From positions 831,206 to 871,320 of the forward strand of contig NZ_CP017298.1 of NCBI RefSeq assembly GCF_001746855.1: DNA of 40,115 nt. Reading direction: 5' to 3'. The DNA comes from Pauljensenia hongkongensis (GTDB lineage: Bacteria > Actinomycetota > Actinomycetes > Actinomycetales > Actinomycetaceae). Each line of letters begins with the position of its first letter. Position 1 is the first letter of the stretch. The translations under genes and the position numbers were made by a program. This document shows, in pieces, positions 16,840-24,424 of the stretch. The notes beneath the pieces are model-generated. The model ran no database searches. It worked only from the letters and a program-made list of their open reading frames with translations, and was not told the origin of the DNA.

Positions 16840-17547
16840 ATGGGATTCTCCTACTCCCTTGACCGCTTCGAGGGCGGACGCGTCGTTTCCGGCGACCGCT
16901 CCGGCCTGGACTTGTTCCTACGCCGTCGGCGCTTGCGACTGGGCTTCTTCTTCAAGGGGGATGACGACTGCCTCCTAACCGACGAGGCGGGCGAACTGTT
17001 GATCTACGAGGACGGGGTCCCTCGCGACCTCGTCCTGCACGGGGTCGACGAATCCAGCGGGAGGACGTTCGGCGGATACGTGGGGCACTCCCACCTCACC
17101 CCCGACGAGTGCGACCTCGTTTTCGATCTGTGCGCATCCACCGGCCTGCTGGTCCTCAACCACCAGGGGAACCCGACGTTCATCATCCCCGCGGGCAACC
17201 ACGCCCTCGCACAGCTCCCCACCGACGTACTGGCCGAGGCCGAGAGCAATGGGGGCCGCGAGATCGCGTTCGTTGACAACGGCGCTCAACTGCTCGCCGC
17301 CATGGCCGACGGGATGGAGCGCTTCATCGCGTACCGCGACCAGGTGCTGAGCGGCCGGGGCCCCTCGTTCGGCCCGGCATCGACGGCCACGGCCGCCCCC
17401 GGCGCGCCGGGAACGGACGCAGGAGCCGACGGGCCTCGCCCGGAGCGCAAGCCGCACTGCCCGCCCGAGTCGGCGCGGCGCGACTCCCAGCCTCCCGCCT
17501 CCCACGGCAAAAGCGCTGATAAACTTATCAAACGCCCGAAGCTTTGA
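16840..17547 (+). CDS. Hypothetical protein, 235 aa, family not recognised
   Basis: ATG 16840 follows GGAAGGA with 5 nt spacing. Residues 1-170 look like a folded acidic domain (GFSYSLDRFEGGRVVSGDRSG; FFFKGDDDCLLTDEAGELLIY; ECDLVFDLCASTGLLVLNHQ; AMADGMERFIAYRDQVLSG). The last 60 residues are Pro/Ala/Gly-rich and probably disordered. Its final codons and stop lie inside the first of two palindromes that precede the AAA ATPase gene, and the stop overlaps the second. It probably has its own transcript. Function unknown. Confidence 0.65.
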   Translation: MGFSYSLDRFEGGRVVSGDRSGLDLFLRRRRLRLGFFFKGDDDCLLTDEAGELLIYEDGVPRDLVLHGVDESSGRTFGGYVGHSHLTPDECDLVFDLCASTGLLVLNHQGNPTFIIPAGNHALAQLPTDVLAEAESNGGREIAFVDNGAQLLAAMADGMERFIAYRDQVLSGRGPSFGPASTATAAPGAPGTDAGADGPRPERKPHCPPESARRDSQPPASHGKSADKLIKRPKL

Positions 17548-17558
17548 TAAACTTATCA
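17517..17558 (+). promoter_or_regulatory. Twin palindromes TGATAAACTTATCA with embedded -10 of the AAA ATPase gene
   Basis: The 14-mer TGATAAACTTATCA occurs identically at 17517-17530 and 17545-17558, starts 28 bp apart. Each is a perfect inverted repeat TGATAA/TTATCA around a 2-bp centre. The downstream copy ends 2 nt before ATG 17561 and contains TAAACT (17548-17553), which stands 7 nt before that ATG as a leaderless -10 box would. A protein bound there would block transcription, so autoregulation is likely. Confidence 0.65.
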
Positions 17559-17560
17559 CC

Positions 17561-18778
17561 ATGAGGACTCCGCTGGACTCGCCCTTCAGCCCTGGATCCG
17601 ACACCGTCCCCCACGTGTGGGCGGGTCGGGTCGAGCAACTCAGCGACTGGCGCGATGTCGTGCGCCCGCGTCGGCGCGCGGGCATTCACGAGCGCGGGCG
17701 CACCATCCTCGGCGAAGCCGGGTCGGGCAAGTCCGCACTGGTCCGCAAAATCGCGCACTCCGCTGCGGCCGAAGGCGACTGGACGACGCCCCAGCTCAGG
17801 ATCCCCTCCGGTACCGACCCCGTGAAACGGGTGGCGTCGGCCCTCCTGCGCCTCGCATCCGACGCGGGACTGCCCAGTGCCCGCGAGCGCCGCATCGCCG
17901 ACCTGCTCGGCCGGGTCGAATCGATCGCCGCATCAGGATTCGGGCTCACGGTGCGGGCGCACGCAGGACCCGAGCCGTACACGGCGCTCACCGAGCTCCT
18001 CGTCGAGATCGGCCGTGCCGCGATCCATGCTGACGCGGTGGTCGTCATCCACATCGACGAGGTGCAGAACATCATCGACGAAGCGGCCCGCTCGCAACTG
18101 CTCATCGCCCTCGGCGACGCGCTGGCCCACGAGGAGGAGATCTTTCTGCCGGGCGGTCCGCGCGCCTCTCGCGCTCTCCCGATCGCCGTGTACCTCACCG
18201 GCCTCCCTGAGTTCGCCGACATGGCGGGGGCCAGGACGGGCGCGACCTTCGCACGGCGTTTCCGCACGACGATCCTCGAACCGATCAGTGACAACGACCT
18301 TCTGGTCGCGCTCCACCCGTTCGTGACCGAGGGATGGCAGGTGCCCGGCGGCGAGCGCGTCTACATGGAGGCATCAGCACAGCGGGCCATAGTCGAGCTC
18401 TCGCGCGGCGAGCCGTTCCTCTTCCAACTGGCGGGCGAGCGCTCCTGGTACGCGGGAACCGACGACCTCATCACCGCCGAGCAGGTAGCATCGGGGTGGC
18501 GCGGCGCCGCCCACGAGGCCGAGACCCACGTGCAGCGCATCCTGGAGCGCCTGCCCGCCCGGGAACGGGCGTTTCTCGAAGCGATGGCGCAGTTGCCGCC
18601 TCCGGAGCGGACCCTGACGAACATCGCGCGCGCACTCGACTACCGTCGGGCCTCCGACGCGGGACCGACCGCCCAGCGCCTCGACCTCATCCGGCGCGTG
18701 ATCCGCAGGGGCCGCCCCCACTACACGTTCCGCAACAGGGCGGTGGGCGCCTACTTGGAGTCCGACTGGCCGGAGTGA
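17561..18778 (+). CDS. AAA-type ATPase with C-terminal winged-helix-like region
   Basis: 405 aa. The P-loop is TILGEAGSGKSALVRKIA (about residues 47-64) and Walker B is AVVVIHIDEVQNIID (about 163). A sensor segment YLTGLPEF follows, then ARRFRTTILEPISDNDLLVAL, typical of STAND/Orc-like ATPases. The C-terminal part (RILERLPARERAFLEAMAQLPPPERTLTNIARALDY...) has the look of a winged helix, ending with HYTFRNRAVGAYL. These ATP-binding proteins are common in Actinomycetaceae and bifidobacteria but poorly understood. The start lies 2 nt past a palindrome, without a ribosome site. The 3' end overlaps the convergent gene by 28 nt. Confidence 0.8.
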   Translation: MRTPLDSPFSPGSDTVPHVWAGRVEQLSDWRDVVRPRRRAGIHERGRTILGEAGSGKSALVRKIAHSAAAEGDWTTPQLRIPSGTDPVKRVASALLRLASDAGLPSARERRIADLLGRVESIAASGFGLTVRAHAGPEPYTALTELLVEIGRAAIHADAVVVIHIDEVQNIIDEAARSQLLIALGDALAHEEEIFLPGGPRASRALPIAVYLTGLPEFADMAGARTGATFARRFRTTILEPISDNDLLVALHPFVTEGWQVPGGERVYMEASAQRAIVELSRGEPFLFQLAGERSWYAGTDDLITAEQVASGWRGAAHEAETHVQRILERLPARERAFLEAMAQLPPPERTLTNIARALDYRRASDAGPTAQRLDLIRRVIRRGRPHYTFRNRAVGAYLESDWPE

Positions 18779-20598
18779 CCACCTTCCGGGAGCGGGGGAG
18801 GTGCCGGAGCCCCGATGCGCGGCGCGCCGTCACTGCGGGAACCGGTCAGTTCCCGCATCTCCTCCTCGGGGAGCCGCATCCGCTCGGCGAGCATCCCGGT
18901 GATCGCGTCCAGGCCCGCCTGATCGGACTCGTCGGCAGGGCCGAAGCTCCAAGTGAGGTTCTCCTCTTTGGTGATGACGTCGAGTTCCGCGCGGCCCTCC
19001 TTGCCGCCCCGGCGCCTGACGTAGCGGATCTCGTCGTTGGGGATCTCGCGCCAGAACTCGCCCCGGCTGCGCAGATCCGCGAGCTTCGCCTCGACGACCC
19101 GCTGATCGGTGATTGCGATCACCGTCTGCTGCCGGGCGTCCGTCGCGTGGGCGAAGCCGACGAGTTCCTCGTCCCGCGCGAGCGTCCAGCGCAGAACCTC
19201 CAGGAGCTCTTTGGCCTCCTCATCGGTGCGCTTCCCCATGACGCGGGCATGGGGCTCGGGGTCCCGCGGGGACGCCAGGCCGATGACCGCGGCGAACCGC
19301 CCCACCCCTTCCGCGAGTTTCTGAATCGCGTTCTGCGCCCCGTCGCCGGGCTCCCGGGTCTTCTTCCGTTCGCCGGCAAACAGGCCCTTCACCACGTCGT
19401 TGATGCCTCTGACAACTGTCTTATCGAGGAGGCCCTTTTCGATCGCCGCGGCCAGGTGGAATCCGCGATTGAGCGCGTCCACCAGTCCGGTCATCATTCC
19501 GATCGCGTTCTCGTAGTCCTCACGGGCGTCAGCGGCGACGAACTCAGAAAGCTCCGCTTCCTTCGGATCATCCCTCCCCTCGTCGCGAAGGCGCGCGGCC
19601 CTCAGCGCCCGGTACACGCAGTTTATGCGCTCCACCGTCATGTAGCACTCCAAGTCGATGAGGATCTGCGGCCCGTTCTCCATGACGTGCGCCCGCACTT
19701 CGTCGGCCGACGACCCCCTCAGCGCCCGCGCCTCGTTCACGTGCCCTTCGACAAAGCGCCGGTACTTCTCCCTGTAGTCGTTGATCTTCGCCTGCTGCCC
19801 CTGCACTTCCTCCCACACCCCGGGGGTCACCCTGCGGATCCGCTTCGCCTCCTCGAACGCCTGATCCACCACGCGCGCGATCCCGGCGAGCTCGTCCTGC
19901 CGGTCCTCGTTCATTCCCTTGAGGATCTTGCGCGCGATCCCGCGGGTCTCCTTCGCCGTCTTCTCCAACCTGCCCAGTTGCAGCTGCAGCGCGACCATCA
20001 TGAAGGCAGGGCCCAGGGACGCCAGAACAGTGCCCCCAGCGGCCTGCGGGCCGACTGGCTTCCAACGGACCTGCCTGGCGAACCGCCCGCCCGCGTCCGT
20101 CAGGACGCCGAGGTTGTCGCCGCCGCTCACGAGGGGTTTCAGCCCCCCGTTCATCGCTGCCACGGTGTCCGGGGTGAGGCGCACGAGCCCCTGCAGGTTC
20201 CCGACCGCTGCTACGGCGGAAGCCGTTTGTGCGAGAACGCCCGCTGTTCCGAGCACCTTGTCCAGTTCGACATGGTCAACGCCGAAAGGCAGTTCGACCA
20301 GATCGCTTGTGACTTCGTCGGGCAGCGCGCTGAGCGACTCGCCGACTATGAGCGCGATCTCCGGGAAAACCTCAATGAGAGTGGCGCCCGGCGCCTGCGC
20401 GACCAGTTCGCCTTGCCCCTGTGCCGTCGCTCCGTCAGGCTCGCGATCCGCTTCTCCATCAGATCCGCGCGCAACCCGTTCACCCGGTTCCCGCGCCGCT
20501 TCCCCACCAGACCCGCGTGCAACCCGTTCACCCGGTTCCCGCGCCGCTTCCCCACCAGGTTCGCGCGGAGATGAGGTCGATCCGTCGTTGGTGCCCAT
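18751..20598 (-). CDS. Large helical protein with N-terminal 16-residue repeats and a PH-like C-terminal domain
   Basis: 615 aa from ATG 20598. The first 70 residues are a disordered, charged region of repeats (REPGERVARGSGGEAA and variants), encoded by a 48-bp tandem DNA repeat. Residues of about 80-480 are mostly helical (LQLQLGRLEKTAKETRGIARKI; EVQGQQAKINDYREKYRRFVEG) with one hydrophobic stretch near AAGGTVLASLGPAFMMVALQL. The C-terminal 110 residues (TVIAITDQRVVEAKLADLRSR, EIPNDEIRYVRRRGG, AELDVITKEENLTWSFGPAD, split here) match the pattern of bacterial PH-like domains of the YokE/bPH type. Proteins of this form are described in stress or defence contexts, but function here is unknown. 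It overlaps the convergent ATPase gene end by 28 nt. Confidence 0.7.
   Translation of the reverse strand: MGTNDGSTSSPREPGGEAAREPGERVARGSGGEAAREPGERVARGSDGEADREPDGATAQGQGELVAQAPGATLIEVFPEIALIVGESLSALPDEVTSDLVELPFGVDHVELDKVLGTAGVLAQTASAVAAVGNLQGLVRLTPDTVAAMNGGLKPLVSGGDNLGVLTDAGGRFARQVRWKPVGPQAAGGTVLASLGPAFMMVALQLQLGRLEKTAKETRGIARKILKGMNEDRQDELAGIARVVDQAFEEAKRIRRVTPGVWEEVQGQQAKINDYREKYRRFVEGHVNEARALRGSSADEVRAHVMENGPQILIDLECYMTVERINCVYRALRAARLRDEGRDDPKEAELSEFVAADAREDYENAIGMMTGLVDALNRGFHLAAAIEKGLLDKTVVRGINDVVKGLFAGERKKTREPGDGAQNAIQKLAEGVGRFAAVIGLASPRDPEPHARVMGKRTDEEAKELLEVLRWTLARDEELVGFAHATDARQQTVIAITDQRVVEAKLADLRSRGEFWREIPNDEIRYVRRRGGKEGRAELDVITKEENLTWSFGPADESDQAGLDAITGMLAERMRLPEEEMRELTGSRSDGAPRIGAPAPPPLPEGGHSGQSDSK
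20471..20566 (-). repeat. 48-bp in-frame tandem repeat inside the PH-like protein gene
   Basis: A 40-bp block is repeated at 20471 and 20519 with only near-identical spacer between, giving a 48-bp period (16 codons); a partial third copy precedes it. Copy number could vary without breaking the frame. Confidence 0.75.
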
Positions 20599-20608
20599 GA
20601 GCGGAACG

Positions 20609-20614
20609 ATAGTA
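20609..20614 (-). promoter_or_regulatory. -10 element of the PH-like protein gene
   Basis: On the minus strand TACTAT stands 10 nt before ATG 20598, leaving at most a few nucleotides of leader. No ribosome site is visible. Confidence 0.4.
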
Positions 20615-20789
20615 GAGTCAGCCTGCCTGAGGTAGCGGGTAAGCACCAAGGTCCGACAGCGTGTGTGGAGGCATTCATAGGTTCGGGGACGCCGTGCGAT
20701 GCGCGTCTTCTGCTGGTCCATCGGTGCGCGCTGTCCGCGGCGTGGCAGTGGATCCCCACATGGTGGTGTGGTGCTCGACGGGTCGTCTG

Positions 20790-20973
20790 GTGTTCCAAAA
20801 TGCGTCTGAGTCTCGGGTGAGAACGGAGGCACGGCAGGCACGTGTTCCAAAATGCGTCTGAGTCTGCCCGAATCCGCCCAGATCGGGCCGAAACCGCTGA
20901 ACTCAGACGCATTTTGGACCAACCCGCGGCTAAGCCGTCCGAATGCAGCGAAACCCAGACGCATTTTGGACCA
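20790..20973. repeat. Four copies of an intergenic repeat, two forward and two inverted
   Basis: The core TCCAAAATGCGTCTG occurs forward within 20790-20813 and 20842-20865 (24-nt identity) and inverted within 20901-20921 and 20955-20973 (both ending CATTTTGGACCA). The inner pair can form an 18-bp stem (TCCAAAATGCGTCTGAGT against its complement). The gap 20615-21078 holds no other convincing gene. Confidence 0.85.
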
Positions 20974-21078
20974 GTAGGCGCAACGGGCAGCGCGGCCGGA
21001 CCCCGCAGACGGACAGCCCCCGCCCGCCTGCGGTAGTGCCTGCTCCGACTGGCCGTTGCGACCGCCGACCGGGATTCC

Positions 21079-21843
21079 TCACCTTCCGGCGCGGTAGTAC
21101 CGGACCGCCACCTGCGTGCGGTTGCGCAGCCCCGTCTTGGCCAGGATGGAACTGATGTGGTTGCGCACCGTGCCCTCGCTCATGAAGAGCCTCTCCGCCG
21201 TCTCGGCGTTGTCCAGGCCGGCCGCCACTGCCTCGACGACCTCGTACTCGCGGTCGGTCAACGAGGCGAAGACCGTGCTCCTCGGGTCCGGGACCCCCAC
21301 CGCGCCCGCGGGCTCGCCCGGATCTCCGTGCGCCCCGGGACGGCCGCCATTCTTCCCCGGCCCACTGCCGGACGTCCCCGACCCACCGCCGGACGTCCCC
21401 GCCCCACTGCCGGGCGCGGGGGCGGGCAGGGCGCGCATGCCCATGGAGGCCCCGCGCTCGAGCACGTCGCCCTCCAGGACGCACACGCCGACCATGACGG
21501 AGCGCAGTGCCGGGGCGATCTGGGCGACGTCCTGTTTGATGAGGTAGCCGCGCGCCCCCATTCTCAGGGCCCGCACGATGTACTCGTCGTCCGAGAAGGT
21601 CGTGAGGAACACGATGCGCGCCTGCGGGTCCCCCTCCAGGATCTCCTCCGCGGCGCTGAGACCATCGGCGCCGGGCATGCGGATGTCCATGAGGAGCACG
21701 TCGGGGCGCAGCCGCCGGAACTCCTGGACCGCCTCCGCGCCGGACAAGCACGTGCCGACCACGTCGATGCCGTCCTCGGCTGACAAGATGGTCGCCAGCG
21801 ATTGGACGACGATGGCGTCGTCATCGACGATGAGAACCCTCAT
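21079..21843 (-). CDS. NarL/FixJ-family response regulator with a Gly/Ser-rich linker
   Basis: 254 aa from ATG 21843, overlapping the kinase stop by 4 nt (ATGA). Receiver: MRVLIVDDDAIVV, phospho-acceptor Asp in DVLLMDIRMPGADG, Thr in IVFLTTFSDDEY and Lys in GYLIKQDV. Output: LuxR-type helix-turn-helix LTDREYEVVEAVAAGLDNAE with recognition helix SEGTVRNHISSILAKTGLRNR. Between them lies about 50 residues of low complexity (GSGAGTSGGGSGTSGSG...), encoded partly by a 21-bp tandem repeat at 21361-21420, much longer than the usual NarL linker. It is the partner of the kinase upstream and probably controls the divergent ABC exporter operon. Confidence 0.9.
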   Translation of the reverse strand: MRVLIVDDDAIVVQSLATILSAEDGIDVVGTCLSGAEAVQEFRRLRPDVLLMDIRMPGADGLSAAEEILEGDPQARIVFLTTFSDDEYIVRALRMGARGYLIKQDVAQIAPALRSVMVGVCVLEGDVLERGASMGMRALPAPAPGSGAGTSGGGSGTSGSGPGKNGGRPGAHGDPGEPAGAVGVPDPRSTVFASLTDREYEVVEAVAAGLDNAETAERLFMSEGTVRNHISSILAKTGLRNRTQVAVRYYRAGR

Positions 21844-23054
21844 ACCGCACCGTCCTTGTCTTTCGGGATCGTCGCGAACACTGTGAAACGGGGGCGGGGA
21901 GTGATCCGCACGGTCCCGCCCAGAGCCTCGACCCGGTCCGTCATCGCGCGCAGTCCGAGGCCGGGGCGGATCGCGCCGTCGCCTGGCGCCCCGAGCCCGG
22001 ACCTTCGGACGGATGGTGTCCCGAGCCCGGACCCGCGGTCTAATGGCGCACTGCCGGGGGAGGCCCCGGAGCCGGGCGAGCCGCCGTCCGGCTCCGCGTC
22101 CCCAGCGGGAACGGCGCCGTCGTTGTCGACCGTGACCTGCCAGAAGGCGGGGTAGTCGATGACGGTGACCCGCGCCGAGGCTGCGCCGCCGTGGCGCGCA
22201 GCGTTGGTGAGGGCTTCGCGCACGACGGCCGTGATGCAGCGTGAAACCGTGCGCGGCGGTTCCGCGTCCAGCGAGCAGTCCACGTCCACTGTTGCGATGG
22301 CGCTCCGCGAGCCCAGCAGGTTGAGGGAGACCGCCAGGTCCTCCCCCTGGTCGGACAGGGCGTGGACAGAGCGGCGCATGGAGTCCAGCGCCTCGTCGAG
22401 CCCGTCGTCCAGTGCGGCCAGGTCGGTGACGACGCCGGGATGCTCGCGGTGGGTGATCTGAAGGGCCTTCACCCGCAGCAGGAGGCGGGTGAGCAGGTGC
22501 CCGACCCCGTCGTGGATCTCGCGGGCGATGCGCGTGCGCTCGGACAGGGCGGCGGCGCGCAGCTCGTCGTCCTGCATCTGGAGCATCCGGGCGTTCGCGT
22601 CCTGCAGGGCCAGGACCCTCTCGCGCAGGTCGTCGCGGGCGGCGTTCAGGTTCTGGCGGGTGGCCTCCCCCTGCCGGGTGCGCAGCGCCAGCAGCGCGGC
22701 GACCGCCCCCAGGGCCGCCGTGTAGACCGCGGTCGGCTCGCCCCTGCCCACCGCCGCGACCACGATCGGGGCGCACGCGGCGGCGGCTGCTGAGCGCTGC
22801 CACGGCGGACGGCCAGCACTGGCCCGGGCGAGGTCGTAGACGGCCAGCGGAGCGCCCACAGCCGGGGCCGCCGCGAGCGCCTCGGCCAGGAGGTAAGCGG
22901 CCGGGACGGCGGCGAACCAGGGCCAGTGCTCCGCCACCACCGCCAGTCCACTGATCGTCACGGCGAGCAGCAGCCAGACCACGGTGGCGGTGTCCGCCCT
23001 CCACATCAGGAGGCATCCGCACAGGAGCGCGCCTTTGTCCGCCAAGACCCTCAT
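21840..23054 (-). CDS. NarL-type sensor histidine kinase with an insertion in the ATP lid
   Basis: 404 aa from ATG 23054, chosen because GATAAT stands 6 nt upstream; a TTG at 23075 is also in frame. Four or five hydrophobic segments fill residues 10-130 (TVVWLLLAVTISGLAVVAEH; AALGAVAALLALRTR). The dimerisation domain carries REIHDGVGHLLTRLLLRVKAL (phospho-His). The ATPase has N-box VVREALTNAARHGG, D-box VTVDNDGAVP and G-box GLGLRAMTDRVEALGG. Between D- and G-box sits about 45 residues of Gly/Ser/Pro-rich sequence with a 30-bp DNA periodicity (CCGAGCCCGG at 21991 and 22021) where kinases normally have a short ATP lid. Operon with the regulator; stimulus unknown, possibly a transported or cell-wall compound. 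Confidence 0.88.
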   Translation of the reverse strand: MRVLADKGALLCGCLLMWRADTATVVWLLLAVTISGLAVVAEHWPWFAAVPAAYLLAEALAAAPAVGAPLAVYDLARASAGRPPWQRSAAAAACAPIVVAAVGRGEPTAVYTAALGAVAALLALRTRQGEATRQNLNAARDDLRERVLALQDANARMLQMQDDELRAAALSERTRIAREIHDGVGHLLTRLLLRVKALQITHREHPGVVTDLAALDDGLDEALDSMRRSVHALSDQGEDLAVSLNLLGSRSAIATVDVDCSLDAEPPRTVSRCITAVVREALTNAARHGGAASARVTVIDYPAFWQVTVDNDGAVPAGDAEPDGGSPGSGASPGSAPLDRGSGLGTPSVRRSGLGAPGDGAIRPGLGLRAMTDRVEALGGTVRITPRPRFTVFATIPKDKDGAV

Positions 23055-23060
23055 GCCCCG

Positions 23061-23066
23061 ATTATC
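23061..23066 (-). promoter_or_regulatory. -10 element for a leaderless histidine-kinase gene
   Basis: GATAAT on the minus strand ends 6 nt before ATG 23054, leaving no space for a ribosome binding site. Confidence 0.5.
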
Positions 23067-23110
23067 GGCGATCAAGGGCCGGGCGCGCCCCGCGTCCGCA
23101 GAACCCCGTC

Positions 23111-23155
23111 GAAGTCATGACAGAAGTCATGCCCTCCCTCCGCACTCATGACTTC
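23111..23155. promoter_or_regulatory. Candidate response-regulator operator between kinase and ABC operon
   Basis: GAAGTCATG occurs at 23111 and 23123, and its complement CATGACTTC at 23147. The first two copies create the inverted repeat CATGAC-agaa-GTCATG (23116-23131). The cluster lies in the 181-bp divergent space between the kinase start and the ABC ATPase start, which is where a LuxR-type regulator should bind. Confidence 0.55.
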
Positions 23156-23235
23156 CCGCACTTCCGGGGCGCCCGCCTCGTCGGGATGATTGGGGGCACG
23201 GGACCAACGCACCGACATGAGGAAGGCGGGGAGGA

Positions 23236-24423
23236 ATGGACTCCGAGAACGGCGCCGAGGGCGCGCAGCGGAACGAGGCGGGCGGGGACGCGGAGCCGGC
23301 CCGCGGAACCAGGACGAGTACGGACCGGCAGCGCAGAGCCGGAACGGCGGGCACCGCCCACGGGAACGACAACCCGGCGGGCACCGCGCGCGGAAGCGAC
23401 AACCCGGCGGGCACCGCCCACGGGAGCGACGGCCGGGCGAGCGCCCCGAGCGGAAGCGACGGCCGGGCGGACGCCGCCGTCGAGGTCGAGTCCTTGGTGA
23501 AGCGCTACGGGGAGCTGATCGCCGTGGACGGGCTGTCCCTGAGGATCGGGCGGGGCGAGGTCGTCGGCCTGCTCGGCCCCAACGGCTCGGGCAAGACCAC
23601 GACGATCAACTGCCTCCTCCAACTGCTCTCCTACGACAAGGGGGCGATCCGCGTGTTCGGCCAGCCCATGTCGCCCACCGCCTACGGCCTCAAGCGCCGC
23701 ATCGGCGTGGTGCCCCAGGAGGTCGCCGTCTTCGACGAGCTCACCGTGGCCGAGAACGTCGACGCCTTCTGCGCCCTGTACGTGCGCGACCGCGGCCTGC
23801 GGCGGCGCATGGTCTCCGAGGCTATCGCCTTCGTCGGGTTGGAGAAGTTCGCGGCCTTCAAACCGAAGAAGCTCTCGGGCGGGCTGCTGCGCCGCCTCAA
23901 CATCGCGTGCGGGATCGCGCACCGCCCCGACCTCATCATCCTCGACGAGCCCACGGTGGCCGTAGACCCCCAGAGCCGCAGCGCCATCCTCGACGGCATC
24001 AAGCGCCTCAACCAGGAGGGCGCCACCGTCATCTACACGAGCCACTACATGGAGGAGGTGGAGCAGTTGTGCGACCGGATCACCATCATGGACCGGGGAC
24101 GCCAGGTGGCCTCGGGCACCTCCGACGAGCTCAAGGCCATGATCGGCACGGGCGAGCGCATCCGGGTGGAGGTCGTCGACCCGCTCCCCCTGGGCGAGGA
24201 GGCCCTGGAGGCGCTGCGCCGCCTCGAGCGGGTGCGCTCCGTCGCCTACGAGGCGCCCACCGCGCTCATCGAGTGCGCCGCCGGGCCGCACAACCTCTCC
24301 GACGTCATGGGCGCGCTGGCCGGGGTCGGCGCGACCTGCGGCCGGGTCGTCTCCGAGCCCCCGACCCTCAACGAGGTGTTCCTGGAGATCACCGGCCGCG
24401 CGCTGCGGGACGAGGCGGCCTGA
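23236..24423 (+). CDS. ABC transporter ATP-binding protein with a repetitive N-terminal extension
   Basis: 395 aa from ATG 23236. Residues 1-77 are hydrophilic, containing four copies of a 10-residue unit ([10 protein letters not shown]-like) encoded by a 30-bp tandem repeat. The cassette begins [20 protein letters not shown], with Walker [15 protein letters not shown]-loop [14 protein letters not shown], signature [13 protein letters not shown], Walker [14 protein letters not shown] and H-loop [14 protein letters not shown]. It is of the drug/lantibiotic/Nat-type exporter class (CcmA-like). It energises the two ABC-2 permeases that follow at 1 bp and with overlap. Control by the divergent two-component system is likely. 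GTG or ATG starts inside the repeat could give a shorter product. Confidence 0.9.
   Translation: MDSENGAEGAQRNEAGGDAEPARGTRTSTDRQRRAGTAGTAHGNDNPAGTARGSDNPAGTAHGSDGRASAPSGSDGRADAAVEVESLVKRYGELIAVDGLSLRIGRGEVVGLLGPNGSGKTTTINCLLQLLSYDKGAIRVFGQPMSPTAYGLKRRIGVVPQEVAVFDELTVAENVDAFCALYVRDRGLRRRMVSEAIAFVGLEKFAAFKPKKLSGGLLRRLNIACGIAHRPDLIILDEPTVAVDPQSRSAILDGIKRLNQEGATVIYTSHYMEEVEQLCDRITIMDRGRQVASGTSDELKAMIGTGERIRVEVVDPLPLGEEALEALRRLERVRSVAYEAPTALIECAAGPHNLSDVMGALAGVGATCGRVVSEPPTLNEVFLEITGRALRDEAA
23346..23465 (+). repeat. 30-bp in-frame tandem repeat, four units, in the ABC ATPase gene
   Basis: Units beginning at 23351, 23381, 23411 and 23441 share the pattern gcaccgcccacggg(a/g)(a/g)cgac. Units 1-3 differ by few bases and unit 4 is more decayed. 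Each encodes 10 residues. Confidence 0.8.
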
Positions 24424-24424
24424 C

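Noticed and set aside
18334-20574. Plus-strand open frame of 746 codons
   Set aside because: It lies opposite the 615-aa PH-like gene and over the AAA ATPase in another frame; composition is typical of GC-rich shadow frames.
20790-20973. CRISPR array
   Set aside because: The repeats are in both orientations, unequally spaced and without cas genes.
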